64,000 bases of DNA from Balamuthia mandrillaris (GCA_031835245.1 JAVKOQ010000264.1:1-64000), one strand, 5' to 3'; positions 50,135 to 61,431 are shown, counted from the stretch's first letter. The notes: generated by a model not told the origin, from the sequence alone. Made by a program: numbers and translations.

Positions 50135-51391
50135 ATGGCACCGAGACAGCTCCTTGCATGCGTGGCGGCGCTTCTTCTTCTCCTAGTGGCTGTGGCGAGG
50201 GCCCAACCCACGGACCGGGTGTACTGGCAGAGCCGCGTTCCTCAGCACGCACGCGACCAAGGGAACCTACAGCTCTCCTCCGCTGACTATCGCGGCTTGT
50301 ACAAAAAGGACCTGTTCGTGCTGAATAATGTGGCCTCCGGTCAAGCTCCCATGGCCATCGACATCAACGGCCTCATTTACATGGCTCTCTACAACCAAAC
50401 CACCGGCACCTCGGACATCGTCACGTTCTATCAAAGCGGGGTCCGCGCTCCGGTGACCTACTATGGGGCTGGTGACGTGCGAGACCTGAAGATAGTCATG
50501 AACAACCCCACGGCCCTCGTGTGCAATGACGGCAATGGCGGCAGCAACTCCCTGCTCAAAGCCCAGAAGAGGGATTCCTGCAGCAACGGCGCTTCGGTGG
50601 TTGTGTTCAACTACGGTCAGCCTCCGTATACCGTTTTCTCTGTGAACTCGTCTGTCTTGGCTCTTCCGCGAAGTACGTTGCATTCCTCCATGGGTCTCTA
50701 AGTTGCCATTGCTAACGTTTGTGTCTCTCTCGTTGAAACCAAAGGCTTCGATTTTTGCCATTACTTCTGGAAGTGTGACGTCTCCCTTGTTATCTCCGGA
50801 AGGAGCCCAAGCGGAGAGGAAGTGGTAGTGGTGGGAGATATCACCAACCGCGAAGTACTAAAGGTGCACGCCCTTCCCAAGAACGTGGATGAAGTAAGCG
50901 GTGCCTACATCTCCTACGACAAAATCTTCACTCTCTTCTCCATCAGCAACGGCAAGTCCAAGACCGTGTACCTCAATCAGGTTCGTACACGTCCTTCTTT
51001 TCAGGGTTGCTAGCTTTATGTCTGACAGAGTCCTCCGCAAAACAAAGTTCACAGGCTCCAAGCGCGAGACCCTTTGCTCCTGGGAGGTCGATGGAAAGGC
51101 ACACCTGAGCACTGCCATCACCGGAAACCAACGCGGCGGATACTTGTTCTTCCCCCTCGGCCAAAACTTGCACAGGTATCCCGTTGGCATTGACAACGAT
51201 TGTGGCACAGACATCGTTACCGACCTGAAAGGTACTTCCTTCCCTTCTTTCTTCTTCTCTTCTTTCTTCCTCCTCTTGCAAAAAAAAAAAAAGAAGCTGC
51301 CTTGTGCTCTCCATTTAACATTGCTCGCCTTTCATCCTTCCTCATTGCAGGCCACGTGGAGTACCTCACCACTTGGGACTTTGAGATCTAA
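50135..51391 (+). CDS. Secreted glycoprotein, unknown family
   Basis: It starts MAPRQLLACVAALLLLLVAV-ARAQ, a signal peptide with likely cleavage after ARA. The mature part has the N-glycosylation sites NQT and NSS. It is rich in beta-strand-like stretches such as DLFVLNNVASGQAPMAIDIN and ASVVVFNYGQPPYTVFSVN. Cys pairs may form disulfides (ALVCNDG...DSCSNG, FDFCHYFWKCDV). Exon 1 is 50135-50672 and exon 2 is 50745-50980. The junction after 50980 is uncertain: the clear downstream frame (RETLCSWEVDGKAHLSTAIT) does not join in phase with the obvious acceptor. The end is HVEYLTTWDFEI. A beta-propeller-like lumenal protein is possible, but no family is recognised. Confidence 0.6.
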
Positions 51392-51752
51392 CCGGTGTGG
51401 CCTGTGTGTGTCAAGAGCTCGAGCCAGCCACAAAGAGAGACAAGCTGCAGAAGCCTTTTCTTTCGTTTATGTCTCTCTTTGCTTTCTGTTTTGTTGGCTG
51501 GGAGTAAATTTCAATATAAAAAAACCAGTAGCCAATGAATAATCAGAAAAAGTTCAAACCTCCAATGGTAAATCATACCGCTCATCTGTAATGCGCTATA
51601 GTGGGTAACGCCGACCCACGATCCACGGTGATGATTGCCGGCGAGAGTGGCAATAACACAATCTGGTATCATTGCTGGCGAGATAACACACAAAAAAAGG
51701 AGATAAAAAGCGGAAAGGAGAGAAACCGTTATATACCTAGCATTCTCGAGAG
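51392..51752. other. Intergenic region between two secretory-pathway genes
   Basis: No exon supported. The last 30 bases before ATG 51753 contain a TATA-like GTTATATAC. Confidence 0.4.
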
Positions 51753-52256
51753 ATGCTGCCAAGGTATTGCTTCCTGCTGCTCTGTTGCTCCTTGTGCTGC
51801 CTGCTATGTCCGCTTTTCGTGCTGGCGGCAGAGAGGGAAGATGACGGAGTGCCCATGCCGGAGCCCTTTCGGTTGGAGCGCAACCCCTACCAGCTGCACA
51901 CGGGGGACCTGGAGGTGAGAATACAGGCCTGGCCAGAGCCTTCTCCGTCCTTTCTGCTCATTCCCAAGAACGAGAGCGGTCACTCTCAGAGCCAGTACTG
52001 GTTTCACTTTGAAGTTGTCAATGGCACCGTACCTGCGCTGAACTTGTTGCTTCCCTGGGACCTGAAGAATTGGCTGATCGAGCAGCAAAACACGACGCAG
52101 TGGGATCAGATCCACTATGAGGCCTTAGGCAAGTTGGGGGGCGTCATTGGCATCACCCATACGGTAACAAAGGAGAACGTGACCCTAAATCTTGGGTAAG
52201 TGAACAATTGCTCTGTTTGGAGAGAGCTGAAGGGATGTGAGAGAGAGAGAGAGAGG

Positions 52257-52306
<50 letters not shown>

Positions 52307-53015
52307 TAAGTAAACAATTTTGAATGAAGCACTCACCCGCATAACCGAAACAAACAAAAGAGGCCGAAGCATATCAATTCCTAGAGATACCTTCAAGTAT
52401 AGCCTATCCAGTCTAGGCTCTCCGGTGCCAGATGGCTTGGAGGGCCTCGCGGTCATGGAAAACTTTCGCATTATGCTGTCGCACCCAGTGGTGCAGGAAA
52501 GCGGCAAAGTGGCATTGCCGGACTACCGAGAGCTCTTTCGCTTTAGCACGCGTTACTTCACAGTTACTTACGTGGCGGTAACCTTGTCTCTCTTGCCTTT
52601 ATGTTTCCTCGTTCTTTGTTTGACGAGTGTGCTGATGGCGCCCTGTGCTATATAGCTGAACTTCTCTGTGAACAATGGTGATCAGATCGGGGAGGTTAAC
52701 CACCTCTATCCGTGGCATCCCATCAGAAACGAAAAGGACGAGGTCATGGGGTTCGAGCTTACAGCCCAGATACAGATGGCTGTGGACATCGAGTACGACC
52801 CCTCCATATCCGTTGTTATTGGCGGGGCATCTGACGAGGCCTCCTCGGAGAGCGAGGACGATGACTCCACGTTAGCCATTCTGATAGGAGTGTTGGTGCC
52901 GTGCGTCGTGATTGCCACTCTGGTCATCCTCGTTGTCCTCTACATTCATTTACGGCGGAGGAAGGAGAGGCAAGCGCAGAGCGCCGTGAGCGTGAAGCCC
53001 AGCGTTAACTTTTAA
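51753..53015 (+). CDS. Type I membrane glycoprotein, unknown family
   Basis: It starts MLPRYCFLLLCCSLCCLLCP-LFVLAAERED, a signal peptide. The lumenal region has several N-glycosylation sites (NES, NGT, NTT, NVT, NFS). It contains segments such as YWFHFEVVNGTVPALNLLLP and ELTAQIQMAVDIEYDPSISV. Near the end is one membrane helix, AILIGVLVPCVVIATLVILV-VLYI. A short basic cytosolic tail, HLRRRKERQAQSAVSVKPSV-NF, follows. A (GA)n tract lies in the intron around 52221-52305. The first exon ends near 52195. The stop at 53015 is followed after about 250 bases by the convergent NAD synthetase. It could be a cell-surface or vacuolar receptor, but this is inference. Confidence 0.68.
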
Positions 53016-53267
53016 AGAACGAAGATACCTCATCGTCTTCACTCGGTCAGCGGAAGAACTTACTTTCACGTGACGTTGCTGAAGCATTCGAAAGTGCATT
53101 CCAGAAAATGAGGAAAAGAACAACAAAACAAACAAAAAACAAAGCGGAGAATGGAATGGCAAACCCTGTGAAATGCAGGTTTTTGTGCATATTTCTTGCC
53201 AACAATTCCAAACAACGCAGGCTACCTGTTCTTCTTAATAAAACATCTCTTTCAATGGCGAGTCCAT

Positions 53268-56238
53268 TTAGCTGCTTTTATCTCCTTTCTCCTTCTCAAT
53301 CACCACTTTGCCAGAAGAGTAAGAGGAAGAAGCACCTTCTCCAGCACTGCAACGACGTTCGTTCTCCTCAATCTCCTCCACCAACTCATCGATGGCGCTA
53401 AATTGCGCATCCCACTTGGAGTTATACAAGAATTGACGAAGGTCATAACGATTGTCTTCGGGAGAGTAGGCCTCCGCGTGATATGCTGGAGTAAGGACCG
53501 TCATCTTGTGCCTGTTGATGCAGTAATAAAAGAAGAAGCGCTTGACCTTCTCGGCAATCTCTCTGGCGGTCAGCTTGTCCTCCCACATGTAGACCAGCTT
53601 TTGGAACATGGAGACAGGGCCACAACGTTGTTCTTTGCGAAGCTTGCCAAAGACGCTGAGCTCGTCATAGGTCATGCCCATGTCTTGTTCATCTATTTGG
53701 GAGGTTCATTTTATTCAACTTAAGAAAGGAAGAACGAAAGAACGAAAGAAACGACGAGAGAAAAAAAGAAAGAAGGGGAAAAAGGAATGACAAGAAAGAC
53801 AAAAGTATCCATTCATTTGCGACGTACCTGTTTGAGTATATTCAGCAGTGATGGGCTCTAGTTCAGCGGTGGGAGGTGCCTCCCTTATGCTGGCCAATGC
53901 AGTATATCCCAGGTTCTCCTTGAGTGCGGCCCAATCCAAAAACTTCCTCAAATCCGCCTGTTTGTTGTTTTGTTGCATCGTTTAGAAGGAAACAAGGGGA
54001 AGAAGGCCTAACAACAAAGGATGAGGGTACCTTTGAAATAGATCCAATGGGATTGATGTCAGCAGAGCTACAATCGTACTTGGTGAGATAGCCTCTCAAC
54101 GACTCGTCCACATTCGCAGACCCCAACACCAACAAACTACCAGGCTTTCCTCGTGTCCACAGCAACAACTGGCTCAACATATAGCCAAATACCATTCTGG
54201 ATCTCGCCTGAATGTTCTGCAGGGCCAAGTTCTCCGCATTACTGCCTCCAAAGACTTTGAACTTGGGTTCCATCTGGGTCAACCCAGTGAACGTCGCTTG
54301 AAAGGAGCCTACGATCTCATCAATGTTAGCATCTAGGTGAGTGGCTCCCACCTGTTCCGCTATGAGCTTTGCTCTATCCCTTGTTGCTTGAGAAGAGTTC
54401 TTGGTGGCCATGTAGCAGGTGAAGAAGATGCGACCAGCAAGGTCTCTGGGATCGGTGGGTGTGTAGCTATCATCTCTGGTAATCTTGCGCACGTCCTGCA
54501 GGACGAGAGCGTTACCACGCTCGACAATCTGTCTGACTACGAGTTTGCACATGCTGCCCACGATGGCGGCCGTGGAGGAGCTGTCGGCACCACCGGAGAG
54601 GGGCAGGAAGAATCCACCCATGCCGCTTCGGCGGAGATAGTCCCATAGCCAGCATGCTGGTCCTAATGCAATTTCTTCATAGGGGCTATGCAGTCTCACT
54701 AGAACAGAAAAAGAAACGGCATGAGCACTAAAATGTAAGAAATAGGAAGGGAGATAATACGAACGTTTGATCTCAGTGGAAGGAGAAAAGGCCGGGTCCC
54801 TGCGAGAAAGACACCAATCCACATTTACGCGAGGTACCAGCTTTTGCTTGCTGGCCTGAACATTCCTGCTGGCAATGGCTCCTCGGTAGGACCGCACGTC
54901 ATCCAAGTTGACCGTGGCTGTCACCACCTCCACGTCCAGCAGCGAGAACTGCGAGCCTTGGGCCAGCAGCTGCCCATTCACAAAGATCATGCAGGTGCCA
55001 TCAAAGTACATGCGCCCCCCATCACAGCCCTGCTGGTTGGCATAGAGGTAGATGCCTCCGCCTTTCTTCGTAGCTCCTCGTATGAGGTCCACGCGAGCAT
55101 CCAGCTTCCTCAACTGGTGATGCGAGCCACTTCCGTTGCCAAAGATCTCCACGCCGGACAAACCCAGGTAGATGTGGGGAGCATCAGGGGTGAAGAGCTC
55201 CTCGCAGGTCTCCGAGGCGAGGAGGGTGTCCTGGGTCGCCAGGCAACAATCCCCAAAGGGAACCCTGGTCTGCCCTGTGAGCAGGCGCAGGCGTTCGGGG
55301 AGGATGTGGTCCTCTACGACCCCTTGGTGCGTCCAGGCGCAGAACCAACGCTCCTCGCGGTAGAGGCCGTCGCTGGCCATGAAGAACTTGGGACGGATGA
55401 AGAGGATCTGGCCGTTGAGCACCCACACGCGGCAGTTGTAGGGAACGCCGTTGTGAAGGACCGGCATGCCGATGTCACATATGATATCCTCCGTGAGATC
55501 CTTTTCAGTTCTATTGAGTTTGATTTGTGTTAGGTTGGTTGTTGTTTTGAAGAAGAAGAAGAAGAAGAAGAAGAAGAAGAAGAAGAAGAAGAAGAAGAAG
55601 AAGAAGAAGAAGAAGAAGAAGAACGAAGAAGAACGAAGAAGAAGAACAAGAACAAGCAGAAGAAGAAGAACAAGCAGAAGAAGAAGAAGAAGAAGAAGAA
55701 CAAGAACAAGCAGAAGAAGAAGAAGAAGAAGAAGAAGAAGAAGAAGAAGAAGAAGAACAAGAACGAGAACGAGAACGAGAACAAGAACAAGAACAAGAAC
55801 AAGAACAACAACAAGAAGAAGAACAAGCAGAAGAAGAAGAAGAAGAAGAAGAAGAAGAAGAAGAAGAAGAAGAAGAACAAGCAGAAGCAGAACAAGCATA
55901 AGAACAAGCAGAAGCAGAAGCAGAAGAACAAAATAAGACAACAACCCCAACAACAAGAACATAAGACAACAACAACAGCAGAAGCACAAGAAAAATAAAG
56001 AGAGGAAGAGAGCGTACATGATATCAGCCAAACAATCCCAACAGTGGCGAAACGTGTCCTGCTCCAAGAAGTGGTCCTCGCAGCCGTAGCCAGAGATCTC
56101 CAGCTCGGGGCCGAGCCTGTATTTAGCGCCTTTGGCCTTGGCGATTCGTATGGACTCCTTGATCCTCTCCGTGTTGCCCACAAAGTCCAGGGCCCATTGG
56201 TCCAAGTTGCAAGTGGCCAGAGTCGCCAGCAGCGTCAT
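53268..56238 (-). CDS. NADSYN1: Glutamine-dependent NAD(+) synthetase
   Basis: Last step of NAD synthesis: amidates nicotinic acid adenine dinucleotide, using ammonia released from glutamine. The N-terminal nitrilase domain has [16 protein letters not shown], then [15 protein letters not shown] (catalytic Glu). [19 protein letters not shown] holds the Lys, and [19 protein letters not shown] the nucleophilic Cys. [20 protein letters not shown] follows. The synthetase domain has [20 protein letters not shown] then [20 protein letters not shown] (PP-loop). Later segments are [20 protein letters not shown] and [14 protein letters not shown], then [20 protein letters not shown] and [20 protein letters not shown]. 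The length fits the eukaryotic two-domain enzyme. The first intron (about 55510-56015) is a long (TTC)n-type tract on the sense strand. Confidence 0.94.
55547..55940 (-). repeat. (GAA)n/(GAACAA)n intron microsatellite
   Basis: About 390 bases; GAA, GAACAA and GCAGAA units on the plus strand, pyrimidine-rich on the sense strand of NAD synthetase. Confidence 0.92.
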
Positions 56239-56261
56239 TCCTTTCTTTTCTTCTCTTTTCT

Positions 56262-56486
56262 TTTCTCTCTTACCGATAAATTTTCCTCCATTATTGAGTT
56301 ATTCAGATATTTTCAGGTTAAATCGTTGTTATCGTAAATTATTTAACAAAGACAATAATTTACGATTTTTCTTTTTCTTTTCTTACCAATAAATTTTCCT
56401 CCATTTTTGAGTTATTCAGATATTTTCATATTTACTCGTTGTTATCGTAAATTATTTTTACAATACAATAATTTACGATTTTTCAG
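56262..56486. repeat. Tandem 113-base duplication with conserved hairpins
   Basis: Two direct copies begin near TACC(G/A)ATAAATTTTCCTCC and end near TTTACGATTTTT. Each contains a perfect inverted repeat, ATCGTAAATTATT...AATAATTTACGAT (56331-56366 and 56444-56479). Each hairpin has a 13-base stem and a 10-base loop. The loops differ, the stems do not. The repeat lies between the NAD synthetase start (56238, -) and the EF-hand gene stop (56498, -). Confidence 0.88.
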
Positions 56487-56497
56487 AACAACTTTTG

Positions 56498-58352
56498 TTA
56501 GTCCCTCTCGAAGGCTTGCTTCAGCTGCTCCAAGGTGGGGAGATAGCCCTTGCCGATGTTCATGTTGTGGGCCGTGAGCTCCACCACGTGGTCCCCAAGG
56601 ACGACCGCCACGGAATGCAGGCCCTCCATCTTGGTGGCCACCTGGTCGTAAGTCGTTTTGAGCGGCTGAGGAATGGCATCATCCAATAGTAAGGCGCCAA
56701 ATCGAAGGGCCAAGGAGGAGCGAGCCGAGGCAAAGCCCTCGTACTTGGGAATGGAGGACGGCCATGGGAACTTCGTTTGGAGTTCTTCCAAGGATGCCAA
56801 TTCCTTTTTGTGTTTTTGACGTTAAACAAGATAAAGAATGAAGGTAAGAGAGAAGCACAGGAAAGAACAGGAAATGGAAAACAGGCAAGAAAAGGGTAGA
56901 AAAAAAAAAGAGAAACGAACCAGGTTGAAGGAAAGGTCTTTGATAGCCAGAAAAGCGTTTGCCAAGATCGTCTTTTCCTTGTTGTGACGGCTAATATCGG
57001 ATACTAGCGATTTGAGACTGGCTCTATCCGCCGCAATGCGCACTGTCGTTTTGGCGTTGAGATATTCTACCGCTTTTTCTTCTGCGGGAACATCCCCTGG
57101 TCTCTGCGACAGCTCCACCTTTGCTTCCAATTCTTTAAGCTGCAACGCATCCACAACCTCCAGTACATTTTGAAGGGGCTTCGCTACTTTGGGATCAACG
57201 GCGAACAACAAGGTGTAGACGAGGTTGTTGATTCCTTCCACTTTCTTCACCTTGGACTCGAAGCTTTCGTACTTGAGCTTGCCTTTACCCATGGAAAGGA
57301 TGTTCTTGATGCTGCCTGAGATTTCGCCCAGTTCAAACGGATCTATTCATGAGAAAGTAAGCACTTGTTGCACCACACCAACAACGAGTCTTCAATGGGG
57401 AAGAAGACTGTACCAATTCCTTCAGTTACAGTGAAAGATAAAGCGAGGATAATACTGGACTCAGAAGCTTTGGCATCTTCGCGATACTTGGTTGCTATTT
57501 ACAGAGTTATCCAAAACAAAAGAGTGGATCGTCTTAGACGAAGGAATGAAACTTGAATGACTCATACAAACCTGCTTCGGCAGAAACCGTATGGGCCAGT
57601 TTGATGGAACTGCGACACTCCTCCATGTGTCCAACTGAGACGGTACCGCCCACAGAGATGAGGTTGCTCTCTTTGTCTTTTCTCTCCTTTTGAGCTGTTA
57701 TAATATGTGCATTAGAGGTGAAGAAGAATGAAACAACAGGAACAAGAACGAGAATGAGAGCGAAAAGAAAAAGTTACATTGGGCAAGCTTGGAGGTAACA
57801 TGAGCAAAGTCATTGATGAAGTTCTTAGAGGTTAGCTTAAACTTTAAGACTCGAAGGTTATCGCCCGCATTCCCAAGGTTTTCCTTAGGGGACTTCCACC
57901 ACTCAAAGAACTCATCAAAACTAACTAAGATATGAAATGGAGTCGTTACAATCGAGAACAGAGAGAGGAGAGAGAGAGAGAGTGAGAGAGAGAGAGAGAG
58001 AGAGAGAAACCAGATCCGTTCTTGTCGGTATCAATTTCATCGACACATCTCTTGGCTTCTTCATCGGTGAGGACTTGGCCCAGCTTGAAAGAAAGTGCTT
58101 GGAACTCCTCCCAGTCGATGGTTCCGGACTTGTCCTCGTCGAAACTGTCAAAGATTTTTCTCACTCGACCTAAATGTAAGAACACCGATAAGAAAGCGTG
58201 ACGCCAGGAACAGCATTACAAAAGAAGAAACAAATGTAAAGGGCAAACAAACGCTTTTCTTCGTGTTCAGTTTGTTGTGCGTTGGCAGCGGCCTCATACA
58301 TAGCAAGCTTTTCCGTCAATAGCTTGATCTGTTCGTCTTTGTCCTGTTCCAT
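56498..58352 (-). CDS. EF-hand calcium-binding protein with unknown C-terminal domain
   Basis: It starts at ATG 58352 (MEQDKDEQIKLLTEKLAMYE), a short coiled coil. Two EF-hands follow: RKIFDSFDEDKSGTIDWEEF, and CVDEIDTDKNGSG joined across an intron to FDEFFEWWKSPKEN. Both loops keep Asp at positions 1 and 3, Gly at 6, and an acidic residue at 12. The C-terminal about 300 residues are not recognised. They include LRVLKFKLTSKNFINDFAHV, SNLISVGGTVSVGHMEECRS, ESFESKVKKVEGINNLVYTL and LHSVAVVLGDHVVELTAHNM. They look like a mixed alpha/beta region with long helices. It may be a calcium-regulated cytoskeletal or vesicle protein; no function is assigned. Confidence 0.75.
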
Positions 58353-58650
58353 GTTTGTTTGTCCTTGTGCTGTGAGAGACTGACGTTCGTGGTTGTTGGT
58401 AACAATAAAAGCTAAAAGACTAAAAAAAAGAACCTTGAATATAAAAGAACCGTGATGATCAGTGAACACAGAAAAGACAGAGAACGCAAATCAAAAGGGA
58501 AGTTATAATACCTAGGTATCCAGGAATGCACAACAACCGTTAAACTAAAAGGATTCCATTAATAAAATAGTGCACTAACCATAATTGGTGGATCTCCGTT
58601 TGGTTGGTTTTGGCGTCCCTGGGTGTTGCGGCTTTTTCGTCTGGTGTGTG
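58353..58650. other. Intergenic region
   Basis: About 300 bases between the EF-hand gene start and the ankyrin gene stop, both on the minus strand. No exon is supported; it probably includes the EF-hand promoter. Confidence 0.4.
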
Positions 58651-59847
58651 TTACTCCCAAGGGCAGCCCTCCGCGCGAGCCCATTTGAGCACTTGCATAT
58701 GGTTCTTTCGCAACGCCTCTTCGCAGGTGCGTTTGTCCCAAGGGCAACCGTTGGCTCTTGCCCATTGCAGCATCTCCAAGTGTCCGCTCGCGGCAGCATT
58801 GCTGCAAGTTAGCGCGTCCCAAAGGCAGCCCTGTTCGTGCAACCACTTCAATACCTCCAAGTGTCCATTGAAGGCTGCTCTGCTGCAGGTCGTCTCGTCC
58901 CACTTAACGTCCTCTCCCTTGATATGTTGCTTGATCCAGAGAAGCACTTCCCATTGGGCAAACCCGGCCGCTCTGTGGCTGGTCTGCACGTCCCAAGGAT
59001 AACCTTGCTCCAAGTGAGCCCATTGAAGGACAGCCACTTGCCCATGGTCCGCTGCAGAGTAGCTAATCCACGGGTCCCACGCCCACCCGCCTTCCTCCAA
59101 AGCCCACTTTACCACCTCCAAATGACCGCCAGCAGCTGCGCCGACAGGCAACCAGTTGTTAAAGGGACAACCCCCAGCCACAGCCCACTTGAGCACAGTG
59201 AGGTGTCCGTTCAGGGCTGCACTAGAGCACAGCCAGTCGTTCCAAGGGTATTCTTTGTCGCGCAGCCACTGGAGCACTTGCAGATGTCCATGTGCGGCTG
59301 CAGAGTTGAGGGTTTGCTCAGCATCACAAGGACACCCGTTGTTTAATGACCATTGCAAGACCTCCAAATGTCCCTTTTCAGCTGCCTTGATAGGGGTCTG
59401 TATATCCCAGGGGCAACGTTCATAGCGAGCCCACTTCAGCATCTCCAAGTTCCCGTTGGAAGCTACCCCGCTGCAAGTTTGTTGGTCCCACGGGCAGCCC
59501 CACTCACGAGCCCACTTGAGCACCTCCCAATGGCCGTTCAGGGCGGCCATAGAGCAGGTTTGTTCGTCCCAAGGGCAGCAAAGAACCTGACGAGCCAACA
59601 GCAACACCTCCAAGCTACCCTGAGCGGCGGCTGCGGCGCAGGTGGAGGCCGACAGGCGATAGCCGTTGCTCCTGGCCCAGCGCAACAACCCCTCCGAGGA
59701 ACACACCGTGGGCACGCTGAGCTTGCGGCGGTATTGGGGCGGGCAACAAGCATACCATTGACGAGAGGTTCGGGAGGCTATCCCCAACGTCCCTGTCGGC
59801 AGCAGTTCAAAGATAAGGCAGAGCACTTCGTCCGGCAAATCCGCCAT
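58651..59847 (-). CDS. F-box/ankyrin-type repeat protein (GCPW family)
   Basis: One exon of 398 residues. The N-terminus MADLPDEVLCLIFELLPTGT fits an F-box, so the protein may be a substrate adaptor of an SCF ubiquitin ligase. About eleven repeats of some 25-33 residues follow, with the core GHLEVLKWA...GCPWDxxTCSxAA. Examples are LNGHWEVLKWAREWGCPWDQ and ASGHLEMLQWARANGCPWDK. These are ankyrin-related units found in large families in amoebae, oomycetes and several giant-virus genomes. The last repeat ends in EGCPWE at the stop, close to the family's normal unit end. A broken relative lies at 25620-26060. Confidence 0.8.
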   Translation of the reverse strand: MADLPDEVLCLIFELLPTGTLGIASRTSRQWYACCPPQYRRKLSVPTVCSSEGLLRWARSNGYRLSASTCAAAAAQGSLEVLLLARQVLCCPWDEQTCSMAALNGHWEVLKWAREWGCPWDQQTCSGVASNGNLEMLKWARYERCPWDIQTPIKAAEKGHLEVLQWSLNNGCPCDAEQTLNSAAAHGHLQVLQWLRDKEYPWNDWLCSSAALNGHLTVLKWAVAGGCPFNNWLPVGAAAGGHLEVVKWALEEGGWAWDPWISYSAADHGQVAVLQWAHLEQGYPWDVQTSHRAAGFAQWEVLLWIKQHIKGEDVKWDETTCSRAAFNGHLEVLKWLHEQGCLWDALTCSNAAASGHLEMLQWARANGCPWDKRTCEEALRKNHMQVLKWARAEGCPWE

Positions 59848-60187
59848 TCCAAAAGGGTCTTGCTCCGCTCTTCCTCACAAACGATAATATTTATTTTTCT
59901 GTTTTTCGATTGGCTACGGAAAGATCTTTGATGTAGATCATGCTCATCACGAAATTCCAAAAAAAAGAACCAACACACGTGTCACGGAGAATATCTTAAG
60001 GTATCTCCTTAAAATTATTCTCCGTCTCAATTTTGCCCAGCCGCCATTCATGTCACCATTTTATTTTTTTGTTCCCATTTTTTTTTTTTGCTTTTCTGAC
60101 ACAAAAGAGAGAGAGAGAAAGACCCTCACTGCCCGCTTTTTCACTTTTTTTTTTGGTCAGCGTAGTGAACAATAATAATCAGTCGCA
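59848..60187. promoter_or_regulatory. Divergent promoter with an inverted repeat
   Basis: An imperfect inverted repeat lies at 59984-60025 (ACGGAGAATATCTTAAGG, loop TATCT, then its near-complement). Poly-T and GAGA runs follow. No exon is seen. Confidence 0.5.
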
Positions 60188-61431
60188 ATGGAAGCGCCCC
60201 GCACAAAAGTAGTGGTCATCATCTATTCCACCTACTCCCACACCGCTCAGTTGGCGCGTGCCGTGGTGGAGGGAGCCAAATCCGTCGACGGCGTCGATGT
60301 GGAGCTCTACCAGGTGCCTGAGACACTTTCTCCTGAAATCATCGAAAAGATGGGGTAAGGGTCTTTTTTATTCGCTGGGCTTTTTTTGTGAACCGATTTC
60401 AGTTTTAATTGGTCAAACTCTATCCGAAGAGCTCTCTTCTTTTCCAATTTTTTTTTCTGTCTCTCTGTTTTACTTTCCCCGCGTTTCGCAACACTAACAA
60501 ATTATTTCTATTTTTTTTTGAACGATTAGAGCTACTGCCACAAAGAAAGCCATCGAGGATATTCCTGTCATTGAGCCCAGCATCCGCAATGATGTCATCA
60601 AGAGCGCTGATGCCGTGATCTTTGGCTGTCCCACACGCTTTGGTGGCATGACCGCCCAGATGAAGGCCTTTTTCGACCAATTGGGCGGCCTTTGGTTCGA
60701 GGATGCCTGCGTGGGCAAGGTAGCCAGCGCCTTCACCGGCACCGGCACTCAGCACGGCGGCCAAGAGACCACCATCTTCTCCATGATCACTCCCCTCCTT
60801 CACTTGGGCTTTGTCTACGTGGGTCTGCCCTACAGCTGCAAGGATCAGTGCGGCGTGGGTGAGGTCTCTGGCGGAAGTCCCTATGGCGCCAGCTTCATTG
60901 CTGACACTGATGGCTCCCGTCAGGTTTGTTTCTTCTCTTTTCTTCTCTTCACTTTTCTCTCTCTCCCCCTCTCCCTCCACGCGTTACTCTAATATTAACC
61001 CTTTCTTAAAACAAAAGGTGAGTGAGAGGGAAAAGAAATGCGGTAGGTTCCAAGGCCAACATGTTGCTCAAGTGGCCAAAGACCTGAAGCTCGGCCGCTT
61101 GCACCATAAGGGAGGCGCCTCCTCTTCTTCCACCACCACTGCTGCCGCCGCTCCTGCTGCTGCTGAAGAGAAGAAGACCGACAAGAAGGCTGGCACTGAG
61201 GAGAAGAAGAAGGGCGACAAGAAGGGAGACAAGAAGGCTGAGGAGAAGGGCGAAAAGGAACCCTCTGGTGACGAGGGCAAGAAGGCCGGCAAGAAGGACA
61301 AGGACAAGGAAGATACGGCCGACAAGAAGAACAAGAAGGGCAGCGGCGCCAAGAAGACCAAAGAGACCAAGAAGGAAGACGGAGAGAAGAAGAAAGGAAC
61401 CACCAAGAAGAAGAAGAGCACCAAGGAATAA
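60188..61431 (+). CDS. wrbA: WrbA-type NAD(P)H:quinone oxidoreductase with Lys-rich tail
   Basis: FMN-dependent flavodoxin-like enzyme that reduces quinones by two electrons. [25 protein letters not shown] holds the FMN phosphate loop (SxYSHTAxLA). Next are [20 protein letters not shown] and [33 protein letters not shown] and [21 protein letters not shown] follow. The last core helix is [16 protein letters not shown]. The family usually ends here at about 200 residues. This one continues with about 115 residues of Lys, Glu, Asp and Ala ([20 protein letters not shown]), ending STKE. Introns lie after the codon for Met-Gly near 60355 and after DGSRQ near 60925. Confidence 0.9.

Noticed and set aside
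54844-55533. 229-residue plus-strand frame within NAD synthetase
   Set aside because: It is antisense to the nitrilase domain, which has all catalytic residues on the minus strand.
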